From Triparma columacea (Eukaryota > Sar > Bolidophyceae > Parmales > Triparmaceae): 12,822 nucleotides of DNA. The notes under the pieces were generated by a model, which did no database searches, had not been told where the DNA came from, and saw nothing but the letters and a program-made list of their open reading frames with translations. The translations under genes and the position numbers were made by a program. Positions 1-9,800 of the stretch are shown one piece after another (the first letter of the stretch is position 1; every line of letters begins with the position of its first letter). The stretch is from assembly GCA_030267965.1 (NCBI GenBank), contig BRYA01000651.1, positions 10,500 to 23,321 on the forward strand, written 5' to 3'.

Positions 1-59
1 GGTCCTCCCATCTCACGCGCATCGAATCTGCGAAGTCCCCCCATCTCACTTCGACTATA

Positions 60-108
60 CCCCCCCCCCCCCCCTCCCCCCCCTTTGCACCTTCCCTCTC
101 CCCCCCCC
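60..108. repeat. Poly-C tracts
   Basis: C runs of 15 (60-74), 8 (76-83) and 9 (100-108) bases. Similar C-rich tracts sit before AG acceptor-like sites near 770, 1999 and 3098. The G-rich minus strand could form quadruplexes. Confidence 0.85.
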
Positions 109-122
109 TGGTCATCCTGCAG

Positions 123-276
123 ATTCAGCACCTCCCTCAATCAGAGGCGACTTCACGGGCACCGCTGGCTCTCGCCCGAGTTCTTGCGTACGCTCACCTT
201 TACGTTCTGATTGGATTGGCAATATTCGCCGCGGCGCTGTTGCTCGTCAAGTTCTGGGAGGGGGGAGAGAGGAGAG
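123..276 (+). CDS. Probable internal exon of an unidentified gene, with a membrane segment
   Basis: A C/T-rich tract ending CCTGCAG precedes an open frame that starts at 123 (phase 0) and runs to GAGAG|GTGAGA at 276/277 (phase 1). The translation contains VLIGLAIFAAALLLVKFW, a convincing membrane helix flanked by VLAYAHLY and a charged EGGERR. There is no start codon, so the gene would begin left of the window. I could not find a following exon that continues in the right phase with confidence: candidates near 654 and 773 meet a stop quickly. It may therefore be the remnant of a broken gene. The product is not recognised. Confidence 0.4.
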
Positions 277-653
277 GTGAGACTGAAGGGGTCACGAAAC
301 AAGGAGCGAAGCAAGTTACTTAAAGGGTTAAGTTAGCGGGTGGTATGCGTCTGTTTGCTGATATATAGGAGCTATAGGGAGGAGAGAAGCGAGCACAAGG
401 AGCCAAGCCAGTCACCGTAAGGTTGACTTGCATGAGGAGAACGCTTTAGTTTGCCGGGAGGACGACTTCGTGACTTGCGAGTGTGTGCTTACGTTAGTGG
501 GCGGAAGCCGTTTTTGCTGACTGATTTATTCGCGACGCTGCTTACATGCTACTGCTCACATCCCTACTCAAAGTTGTCGATACCTCGCTTCTCATGTCCC
601 TAACTCCCTTTGCTCAATTCGCTCCTCCCCGTTCTTTGCTTCGCCCGTCGCAG
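277..653. other. Gene-free stretch
   Basis: If the exon at 123-276 is real, this begins its intron. I see no coding frame. It starts with GTGAGA and holds the motif AAGGAGCGAAGC at 301-312 and a related, looser copy near 393. The right end (about 600-653) is pyrimidine-rich and ends CCGTCGCAG, an acceptor-like sequence. Confidence 0.4.
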
Positions 654-941
654 AATGAAGAAATCGACAAGAGATGATATATATTGGCCAGTCGCTACGC
701 GTCGGAGGTTCATACGTTGCCGTGACAATTCTCATCCCTCCCACCAACCCCCCGTTCCATTTCAGCAGAGCTCGAGCACTGAAAAGACAACAAGAAGGAG
801 ACCAAGGTGAGAGAGCGTCGCCACTTGGTTGGGAGAGGGGGGAGGGGGCTGGGGGGGAGGGACGGCAACGTTGGTGCTACTGGTCGCGGGCGAGAACGTG
901 CGGAGGGGATGGGGAAGATGATGCAACAGGACTTTAGAGAG

Positions 942-1096
942 AGATTTGTGGTAACATCGCCGGACAATATCAGCCCCATCATGTTCCCATCATTTCGCTA
1001 TTAATGGATCTTAAGGTCGCTGTCGACATGATGCACGCTTTGGAAATTCAAAAACTCACCCCACCCCGTTCCTCGAAATATCGCCAACTCCTCCAG
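942..1096 (+). CDS. Possible exon ending at a GTGAG donor
   Basis: An open frame ends at CTCCAG|GTGAGT. Its translation ends MMHALEIQKLTPP then RSSKYRQLLQ and looks protein-like. An acceptor at 941 would give the phase required by the exon at 123-276; acceptors at 937 or 973 are also possible. In the diverged second copy of this module (ending at 2387) the matching sequence carries a 4-base deletion that shifts the frame, so at least one copy is non-coding. Low confidence. Confidence 0.25.
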
Positions 1097-1206
1097 GTGA
1101 GTTTAAATATTGTATAGGGCATGCTAGGGGACCTTAAGCATGGTCTTATCGCGGAACTACGTTTTATCGTTCGACCGATCGTGCGGAATTTATTCAGAGT
1201 AGAAAG

Positions 1207-1302
1207 GGGACAAGGGGACAAGGGGACAAGAGGACAAGAGGACAAGAGGACAAGAGGACAAGATGACAAGATGACAAGAGGACAAGAGGACAAGAGGACA
1301 AG
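1207..1302 (+). repeat. 8-bp minisatellite RGGACAAG x12
   Basis: Twelve uninterrupted units: three GGGACAAG, then AGGACAAG with two ATGACAAG variants in the second half. The last unit runs into GTGAG, so the array ends in a perfect splice-donor-like ACAAG|GTGAG. Confidence 0.95.
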
Positions 1303-1540
1303 GTGAGATGCAGAGATGGAGCGAAGCGAATACATTATGATGCCAGTGCTGGCAAGTACGAATACGCACAGCAAGTGAAGCAGTTTTGCGTTTTTGGGCA
1401 AAATGTCATGGCGTGCTTGGCAAAAGGAAATGATTATATCTCGAGATGCAGGACATAACTTCTCTCCTCTACGCCCCCCTTGACCCGTCACTATAACGCT
1501 AACTCATCTTGCTTTGCTTCTCGATTCACCCGTTGCCTCC

Positions 1541-1666
1541 GCTCATCGCTCCGCTCATCGCTCCGCTCATCGCTCCGCTCATCGCTCCGCTCATCGCTCC
1601 GCTCATCGCTCCGCTCATCGCTCCGCTCATCGCTCCGCTCATCGCTCCGCTCATCGCTCCGCTCAT
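1541..1666 (+). repeat. 12-bp minisatellite GCTCATCGCTCC x10.5
   Basis: Ten perfect 12-bp units plus a half unit. Because 12 is divisible by three, every frame is open and translates to a repeated tetrapeptide (RSSL, SAHR or LIAP). These are by-products, not evidence of a gene. Degenerate GCTCCT/CGCTCC repeats continue to about 1790. Confidence 0.95.
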
Positions 1667-1864
1667 GCTTTTGCTCATTGCTTTTCCTCCACGCTCCTCA
1701 ATTTTGCTCCTCCCTTTCGCTCCTCGCTTTGCTCCTCCCATTTCCTTGCTTTGCTCCTCACTTCGCTCCTCCCTTTCGCTCCTCTTCTCGTTCATCATTG
1801 GTTGGTTTTCACGAACGAGCAGGATCTTCGCAGGGGAAAATTGCAACTGGGTATTTACGAAGAC

Positions 1865-2545
1865 GATGAGAAATATATACATGTATGAGGGGCTGAGTCC
1901 CAAGGCCCTTGAAAGGCAGCGTTTGCAGAGGCCTGGGCTCAACACTTGGCCACAACAATTCTCACCCCTCCCCCCCCCACGATTCTTCAATCTCTGCAGA
2001 ACTCAACGACGTCACTGACGACAAAAAGGAGGTCAAGGTGAGCTAGCAGTGTGACTTGGTAGGAATGGGGGAGGATGATGTGTGGCTCAATCACAATCTC
2101 GAATCTCGAGACGTTCCCGTTTCCGTTTCGTCCTCCTCCTCCGTTCCACTCTCTGCGACCCCTCGCGAATTCCGCGTTTGCCTGAGCGTAGGCTGCTTGA
2201 TCTTCTTGTTACTGCGCAGTCTGTGATCTCGCTCCCTCCCCGAACCTCGGTCCCCTGCTACGTTCACATCGTTCTGCCATTCAGGGGGATTGACAGTATT
2301 TGATTTGATTATTATTATCTTTTAGTTGGAATCTCAATCTCACTCACCCCTTTCCTCGCATTTTGCCAACTCCTCAAACCCCTATAGGTGAGTTTCATTG
2401 CAGGGCATGTTTGGAGATCTTTAGCATCATGATACTGGGGAGCTGCATGCCGTTGAGCGACCAATTACGCAGCATTTATTTTGGAGGACAAGGGGAGAGG
2501 AAGGACAAGGTGAGACAAGACAAGGAGCGAAGCGATGAGCTCATC
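1865..2545 (+). repeat. Diverged module, copy B
   Basis: Matches copy A in order: ACAATTCTCACCCC near 1955, CTGCAG acceptor-like site near 1999, a 13-codon block (GAACTC ... GTCAAG) ending at 2037 with GTGAG, GGGGGAGGATGATG, GCCAACTCCTC ... TATAG|GTGAGTTT at 2388, CAGGGCATG, GCATTTATT, GGACAAG|GTGAG at 2510, and AAGGAGCGAAGC at 2522. Copy B has only remnants of the GGACAAG array. The first block reads ELNDVTDDKKEVK, against ELEH-stop-KDNKKETK in copy A. Confidence 0.6.
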
Positions 2546-3072
2546 ATGAAAGCGCTGGCGAAAAGAAACACATAGCAAGGAGGGAAAGTTTGCCTTCGCA
2601 CTGTTTATGTCCTCCTTCGTTTGCAAAGGCAAAGGATCAGGGGACACTAGTTGTGTGGCGAGCGAAGTGGGTTGCAGAAAAGTTTGCATTTCTGTCCAGA
2701 AATTGTTGTATTTGTAAGGGTTGTTGTGTTGGGATTGGCCATTCCATCACAGATTTATGGGGGACACAGGTTCTGCTCCTCTCTCCTATCTCCTCCGCTG
2801 AGCTTCTTGCTTCGCCTTCACATTTAACTCGTTGCTGATGTGATTGCATGCACTTGAATACACGAGTTGGGTCTCCTTTACCACGGCAATCATCTCACCC
2901 ATTGTCTCAACCACCTTCGCATTCCGCTTCACTCATCACTTTAATGTCACCTCGTAGATGCAAAAAAAGGGAAATAAACGACGGAGAGAGTGGAAAGGAT
3001 GGGGAAAGAAGAGAAGATAGTTGTGTTTACAATGAGCTTTAATTGAATGTATTAAGACCATAGTAGTGACGT
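2546..3072. other. Gene-free stretch
   Basis: No convincing gene. An 8-bp inverted repeat (TTTGCCTT at 2589-2596, AAGGCAAA at 2626-2633) could form a hairpin. A purine-rich 20-codon frame at 2958-3020 follows an acceptor-like CTCGTAG and could be a terminal exon of something upstream, but base composition alone explains it. Confidence 0.35.
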
Positions 3073-3097
3073 TTGCTAACCCCCCCCCTCCCCCGCA

Positions 3098-3696
3098 GGC
3101 CGACCCGTAAAGCTTTTACGCACCGGCACTACCACCCTACTTGGAAGGCCCAACTGATACTAGTGCCCTCAATCACCACCGGTGCTGGGCTCTTCCTACT
3201 TGAGCACGTATATACATCCAGAAAACAGATTCGTGCGTGTAGGCTGACTTGTAAGACTTCTACGCACCACTACTACCTAAGCAGAAAGGCCTATCGGAGA
3301 CTCCCTCCTGTTAAGTGCCCTCATTCACCACCACTGCTACGCTCCTCCTACTTGAGCACGTATATACATCCAGAAAACAGATTCGTGCGTTTAGGCTGAC
3401 TTGTAAGACTTCTACGCACCACTACTACCTCAACGGAAAGGCCTATTGGAGACTCCCTCCTGTTAGTGCCCTCAATCACCACTGCGGCAACGCTCCTTCT
3501 GCTGGGTTGTGTAAATACATTTTGACGGCTGATTTGTTTGTAGATACCAACCTGTCTTGCTTCTACGCACCGACACTACCACCTTACCTGCAAGGCTTAT
3601 CCAAGATCAGCCTCCCGTTCAGCACTCTCAATCATCTCCTCGGCTACACTCCTCCTGCTTGAGTGCATAAACACAAGTGGACGACCAATTTTGTGA
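3098..3696 (+). repeat. Tandem array of ~150-bp units, about four copies
   Basis: Landmark ACGCACC recurs at 3118, 3262, 3414 and 3565 (spacing 144, 152, 151). Units carry AGGCTGACTTGTAAGACTTC, then CACTACTACC, GTGCCCTCAATCACC, CTTGAGCACGTATATACATC and CAGATTCGTGCGT. The two middle copies are very similar; the outer two are worn. Open frames across it come from the absence of stops in a C-rich repeat and are not continuous. It ends about 120 bp upstream of the large gene's ATG, so it may lie in or next to the promoter. Confidence 0.85.
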
Positions 3697-3742
3697 GTTT
3701 TATCTTGAGGGTCAGAGCTACACATTTTGATTGGAGTGGACG

Positions 3743-3759
3743 CTTAGCGCGACGCTAAG
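3743..3759. promoter_or_regulatory. Perfect palindrome upstream of the large gene
   Basis: CTTAGCG, three bases, CGCTAAG: a perfect 7-bp inverted repeat centred about 66 bp upstream of the ATG. Its position suggests a protein binding site or a 5' UTR hairpin. A TCATTC initiator-like sequence lies at 3805-3810. Neither is proven. Confidence 0.3.
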
Positions 3760-3816
3760 TTAGCTTTTTGAGGGACAACTCTCAGCAAGGCCAAGAGCTC
3801 TCTTTCATTCGTCACC

Positions 3817-6800
3817 ATGCATAACGAAGAAGAGATTTCTTCAATGAAGAGTGATGCTGACAAAGAGAAAACTCCGACATTACAGTCAAAGCAGAACGGC
3901 CAGGACGCCATCCCCCTCCTGGAAAAACGAATCGCAGAACTCGAAGTTGCCGCCACAAAGGCCGCTACCAAGCATGCCAAAGAACTTGAGGCCGCATTCA
4001 ACCACATTGCCGTCCTAGAGGCTGAAACATCAGATGGCTACACTGGTTCCACTAGTCTCCACAATTCTAGCAACAGTCTCAAGCTGGATGAGGTGAGAAA
4101 AAGCATACAAACACCAGGAAGACACAAGTCTTTTCGAGTAGATGCCTGCATGTCAAAGAAACCCATTAACTCAATTTCTTATTGCGCCGCTCTCTTCACC
4201 AATTGCAGGACAAAATGTCAGCTCATAACAGCCCAGCGATCCTCAAATTCAACCACATTGCCGCCCTAGAGGCTGAAACAGGGTTATCAGATGGTCGCAC
4301 TGGTTCCATTAGTCTCCACAATTCTAGCAACAGTCTCAAGCTGGATGAGGTGAGAAAAAGCATACAAACACCAGGAAGACACAAGCTTTTCGAGTAGATT
4401 CCTGCATGTCAAAGAAACCCATTAACTCAATTTCTTATTGCGCCACTCGCTTCACCAATTGCAGGACGAAATGTCAGCTCATAACAGCCCAGCGTCAGCT
4501 CGCGATAGTCAACGTTCCAATCGGGGCAGCGGAAGGCGGATCTCCATGGCCAATGTGGGTTTTGGAGGATTAGGATTCTCACCCTTGAAGGAAGGGTTAA
4601 AACTCGGCAAAGAGGGGTTAAAACTCGGCAAAGAGGGGCTTCAACTTGGCAAAGACGGGCTCCAACTTGGCAACTTGGCAAAAGGCTTAGAAGCACCCTT
4701 GAAGGAAGGGTTAAAACTCGGCAAAGAGGGGCTAAAACTCGGTAAAGAGGGGCTTCAACTTGGCAAAGACGGGCTCCAACTTGGCAAAGACCAACTTGGC
4801 AAAGATGGGCTGCAACTTGGCAAAAGGCTTGGAAATATCACGCAATTTGGGGTTAAAAGCAAAAAGGACGACATATCTGCAGCCCTTAAGAAGAAGGATG
4901 CTCAAATTGAGTCTTTGAGATCACAGAATGCAAAGCTCAAGAACCAGTTGCTTCTCGAAGTCCACAGCGACAAAGCTCACGAAGAATTGAAGAGTTCTCT
5001 TGTTGAGAAAGGGGCTGTCCAAGGTGAGCATGGCGAATAGTGAGCATTTTGTTTGTTGGTTGAGTGGAGCGGCATCAAGGGTAAAAGTTGTGTAACTACG
5101 AACTATCATTGGCTGTCACTTATGGTCTCGCTGTTGTGCTGCTTGTTGTTATTTTGGCACCACAATCCAAGAAAGTAGGCTGGCAGAATGAAAGCCACAT
5201 TACGTTTGAGGCTCAATAATATTAAATATCTAACCTCTCCGCTCCGCTTCAATCACTGCTCCGCTTCAATCACTGCTCTGCTTCAATCTCCCCCCCGCTT
5301 CTATTTACACCAACCATCATTTCTCTTGATTTGCTTTTTACCCTACTCCATCTCAGACCTCATGGTCGAGACAGTCTTAGACGTCAAAAGAGCACATGTG
5401 GGCTTAGTGGTGCATGACAGTCCCAAGGCGGTCATAGATTACCTACTAATGGAAGAGGACACTGAAAGGTGAGAAGGGGCGTTAGAAGATGGAAGACAAC
5501 AAGATAAACATCGGAAAACCAATGTGGTGCGCTCGTTTCATTTCCGCTTCATTTTGTGCCTCATTTTGCTCAATTTCTCTTCTGTTCCTTCATTCACAGC
5601 AACTTCAAGAGGCACATTCTAAACCCAAAGGAGGACATACAGAAGGAGGGAAGGATTATGCTATGGCAGCACGCCATCAATGGCGGTAACAAAGTTATCG
5701 AATATCTTCTTTGCCTCAAAGTGAAGAGTGACAAGGATTCAGGCTTTGCTGTCGAGATAAAGTCAATACAAGAGATTGACCTAAAAAAGAATATGCTAGA
5801 GAAGTACGACGGGCTGATTTCTCGAACCAACAAAGGAAGGACACTTTCTCGAAGGGCAAGGATCGAAGGAGAGCTCAAGATAAGCAAGTTCGAGTTTGAT
5901 CAGGCCTCTCTTACATTTGCTGGAACCTTGGAGGCCCAGGGGGGGAAGCAGATTGCAAACTTCATTACATCTCAAACATCGAAGAGGAACAGTGGCATTA
6001 TGGGAAAAATTGGATTTAATAAAGTTCTTGGCCAAAGGAGTGGGGCAAGCAACGCAAGCGGCATTTCCAGTTTTTCTTCCACTGTTGGGGGCAGCATATG
6101 GGGCAACTCTTCAGATGAGGAGGTAAACGCCATCTTCACTTCTCTCAAGAGTCTCCTCAGTGAAGTAATTGGGGAGCACTTTCACAAGCCTGATGTCATC
6201 GACAGAAGAAGGAGGGAACACTTCACCCAGTCTACTATGCTAAGTGCGCCACCTCTCACTGAAGCAGAAGATACCATCCTTGCTCGATCAGAAGCCTTTG
6301 AAGGTCTGCTCCCCAAGAATGCGAAGCGCATCAAGGGGTCCTTGGCTGAAGGTCTTGACAAGTACAGGTGGACAGAGAAGAACAGATTATGGGGAGCCTT
6401 CGAAGTTACCATCGACACTTCTGCAGAGAGCCTCTTGTTCCAGCTGTTCGAGATAGATAAGTATGAGGATGCGAGAATTCATCACTTCAAGTATGGAGAT
6501 CTGCCAAGAAGGGTCGTTAAGAATGTTGATGGGACTCGCTCAAGCCATCACCGCATAGCAATATCCTTTCCACCACCTTTCCGCAACCGGGTTTTTGATT
6601 CTAGCTATGTCTGGAAGCAAGTGGAGAGAAGCAATGGCAAGCGAGGCTACGTGGTTGCTTTTGAACCTTTGAACGAGTTCAATGCAAGGATGCTTGACGA
6701 CAGCCAGGCAGACATGGCCATCTACAACTGCAAAAAGGGTTCCACCAAAGGAGTCTACATCATCACCTCCTTGGCACCAAATATCTGCAGGTGGACAAGA

Positions 6801-9800
6801 ATCCAGAGCATTGAATTCAATGCAACAGCAAAATCTGATTCTCTTGAGAATTTTCTTATCAACAAGCATCTTGTTTGGGCAAATGAAATGCAGGAGAAGT
6901 TCAAGAGGAACAGCAAAGAGGTTGATGCTGAAGTTCAAGCGGCCCATGTTGAGACGATGAAGGAGGGCGCTACGTTAAATGCAAGCCAAAAAGAAGTCTT
7001 TGCGGACTTGGAGGATCTTTTCCGTGGTGAGGGCAAACCTAGCGGGTGGAAACCTATCAACTCTCCTTATAGCAATGTCAAGATGGAAATGAAGTACTCT
7101 GGCAGGGATGGGGAGAAGACAATTGGACAAGGAAGAGCCCAAACAGTAGCAGACTGCAGCCCAGAGCAAGGTGAGACTATATTTGTTGCAGTGGGGAACG
7201 CAAGAAAGCACTTTCAACCCAATCTCACCTAACCCTACCCATCTCTTAACATCTCCAAAGCTGCTGCATGGTACTTTGACTTCTGCAGCAGGGAAAGGGT
7301 AGCCAAGGACAGAGCAGAAGGAAACCCTGCTAGGCTCGAGATTAGAAAGTGGGATGAGAAGAGGAACGAAAAGAGAGTGGCAGTAGTCAAGAAGATGCCA
7401 AAACTCTTTGATAACAGAGAGTTTGTCAGTAGACTCATCTGGAGGAGGAATGAGGACGGCAGCATGTCTGTAGGCGTTTCACCAGTCAACGATAAGGTAG
7501 ACTATGGGTGGATGACTGACCAGCGTGTGAGAGCATCAACTATGTCCCTCTTCACTGCAAAAAGCATCAAGGATGTTGGAGGAGTTCCTCAGTGCACTGT
7601 CAGCCTCGCACAATATGTTGAAGCAGGAGGCTACGTTCCAAAATCAGTCATCACCAAGAAAATCCCAGAAAGCCTTTCATTAGTTCGTGACCTTGCACAA
7701 GCCTACAAGAGAGATGACGAGGTTGACAGTGCAGTCATGAAAAATCTCCAAGCCACAATCAAGGACAAAGACCTACAAGACTTCTCACTAGATGACATAG
7801 AGGCGATTGAAAAGGGAAGAGAATTCCAGTTTGAGTGTGAAGAGAGCATCAAGATTACTAAGATTGCCAGCCCTTTTGATAAAGTTGAGGTCAATTTGGT
7901 GGAAGTCGAAGGTGACAAGTGCCAGAGAGTCACTGCAACCACAGTCATTGATGCAAGTGTTGAGGAATGTGCGTCATTTTCAATCAACATCAATCAGTCT
8001 AGACTATTCCATAAGACAGCAAGAGACATTGGAATCACCAACTTTAAAGTCAAGGAGATCAACAACAACGCCTTCTACTTCTTCTGCACAACAGATTATG
8101 GGATCCAGGGAGTTTCACAAAAAGAGACGAGAAGCAAAGTAACTTGGATGAAGGACTCGGACGGAAGCATTGTTGTACACTTTGCAGACACCGAAGATCT
8201 TTTGGACGAGTTTCCAGTTACTAGTGGATGTGTTTTGGCTTCTGGACAGACAACATGGCTGTTCAGGCCTCTAGACCAAGTTGGAGATGTGGCACAGACT
8301 GCCGTGAATTTCGCAGCAAGGTTGGATGTCGTCTCAGGAGGGATACCTGCTTCTGCACTTAACAAGGTTGTGCAAAGATTCCTCAATCAAGTCACCACCA
8401 TGTTCACACAATTTAACAAGAGCAAGCAGATCGATGCTTCACGTAGATCACAGCTTGTCGCACAGATGAAGGAACTAGAAGTGAATAGCAAAGAAGACTT
8501 TACGAGTAAATTTCTTGACCCTGCAGAGGGCAAACAAAAGGTGAAGGGCGCATTCCCTCTGTCTGACACTTGGTTGCTGCTGGAAGGAAAGGGCAAGGGT
8601 TGGGGAAAAACCACCATCAAGGTTCGGGAGGAACTTGAAGAGGCTGCTGCTTTCTTTTGGGACTTTGAGAGCCGCATACACCACGAAACTACAGGTGATC
8701 TTGAGAGGTCAGTAGAGGAAAAGAAGGGAAATTGGGAGGTTGTCGTGAGTAGGACCAAGAAACTAGAATCAATCCACAGACCAAGGAACTTCTGGAACCT
8801 AATGAAGCTTTACAAGATCGATAAAAACATGATAGTCATAACAATGGACCCAACAACACCAAAGAAAAAGGTTCAAGAAGCTCCCAAAGGTAACTTCTCC
8901 AAAGCCCTCGGTTCAATCGCTTCAAACTTGAAACTTTCAATCTTGTCTCGACAATCCTCACTTCGTGGCAGAACAAGTTTCAGAGCGGCAAGAAAATTGA
9001 CAAGGCAAGGGGCCAAGTCTGAAGTGACTATAAGGTTCAGGAAAAGGAAAGAAAAAGAGACTGTAGTTGAGTTCACGACAAGGCTCGAGCTCGGTAGCGC
9101 AGTGAGCGATTTGGCAACCAAATTGGCCCTGGAGAGAAAACTGGACGAAGCAGCTGATGCAGAGCGATACTTTACCAATCTAGTGAGTGCAAAGAATATG
9201 AACTCAAAGACAGGGGAAGCCTTGGGGGCTGACTTAGTCTGGGATGGTGGACAACTTTCGGGTAGTCACTCCAGGGCGAAGTGGACACAACACGTTGTTG
9301 ATGTGTGCAATGATAGTGCTGCACTTAAGGAGGTCCTCAAGAAGTATCCTTGGTTTGCGATAACCTTGGAGAGAGCACGGCTTGGGGAGCTTCACATGAA
9401 CCATGCAGTGGCAACAAAGCTCGCTTGTATCTCAGACAAGGAGGCCCATGTGATTGGGAACAACCTCATGCCATGCCTAAGGTGTAGAAAAGTCATTAAG
9501 GCAGGCGTTGACGTTTGGAGATTGCAGAACAGGGCTGTAGCAGAGTTGTTCATTGAATTCCCTTGGATGGAATCCATGTTCATTGCTGTTGGTAAGGGAG
9601 TAGTCAAGACCCAACCGTGGGGGATGATGTTCCGTGTGGTCACAGGGGCAGTAACATCCATTCTAGACCTTGCAACAGACATCTATGTCACTGTTGCCTT
9701 TTGGCAAGATGGAAACAAGCAAGGATATTTCTTCGCATCTGTGATCTCCTTGGCTGCCTCATTAAGTCTGCAGCTTGTACTGGTCTACTTGCAGTACATG

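Larger units (their letters stand above)
655..1345 (+). repeat. Diverged module, copy A
   Basis: Landmarks in order: a C-rich tract with ACAATTCTCA, an acceptor-like CAG near 772, a 13-codon-like block ending CCAAG|GTGAG at 806, GGGGAAGATGATG, a block ending GCCAACTCCTCCAG|GTGAGTTT at 1097, TAGGGCATG, the GGACAAG array, GTGAG at 1303, and GGAGCGAAGC at 1318. The same landmarks occur in the same order in copy B about 1.23-1.29 kb downstream. Boundaries are approximate. Confidence 0.6.
3997..4494 (+). repeat. Tandem duplication of exon plus intron
   Basis: Copy 1 is about 3997-4238 and copy 2 about 4248-4494, offset 251-257 bp. Each copy holds exon sequence (FNHIA-LEAE ... SNSLKLDE), a whole intron, and the first bases of the next exon (D-K/E-MSAHNSPA). 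Copy 2 has a six-base in-frame insertion and about five substitutions in the exon part. Intron and exon parts have diverged by about the same amount, which suggests a recent event or ongoing conversion. It adds exon 2 (47 codons) to the protein without breaking the frame. Confidence 0.9.

Noticed and set aside
1048..1491. Minus-strand 147-codon frame
   Set aside because: Its centre is the translated complement of the GGACAAG minisatellite. Nothing else looks coding.
1480..2018. Overlapping open frames with RSSL, SAHR and LIAP repeats
   Set aside because: All three frames are open only because a 12-bp repeat lacks stops. No splice signals or protein-like flanks support any of them.
3073..3662. 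Two open frames across the 150-bp array
   Set aside because: Units are 144-152 bp, so the frame shifts between copies, and the predicted peptides are not conserved from unit to unit in one frame.
3098..3696. CRISPR array
   Set aside because: Whole 150-bp units repeat with no short direct repeat and unique spacer pattern, in a eukaryotic chromosome end.
3997..4494. Introner-type transposable intron
   Set aside because: The copied unit includes exon sequence on both sides of the intron and lies in tandem, so segmental duplication explains it better than intron insertion.
4438..5040. A separate 200-codon gene starting at 4438
   Set aside because: Its first nine codons lie in intron 2 and its last five in intron 3. 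The exon itself is 4465-5023.
5556..7232. A separate gene starting at ATG 5556 and stopping at 7232
   Set aside because: The start lies in the T-rich 3' end of intron 4 and the last ~20 codons lie in intron 5. Splicing joins it to neighbours in frame.
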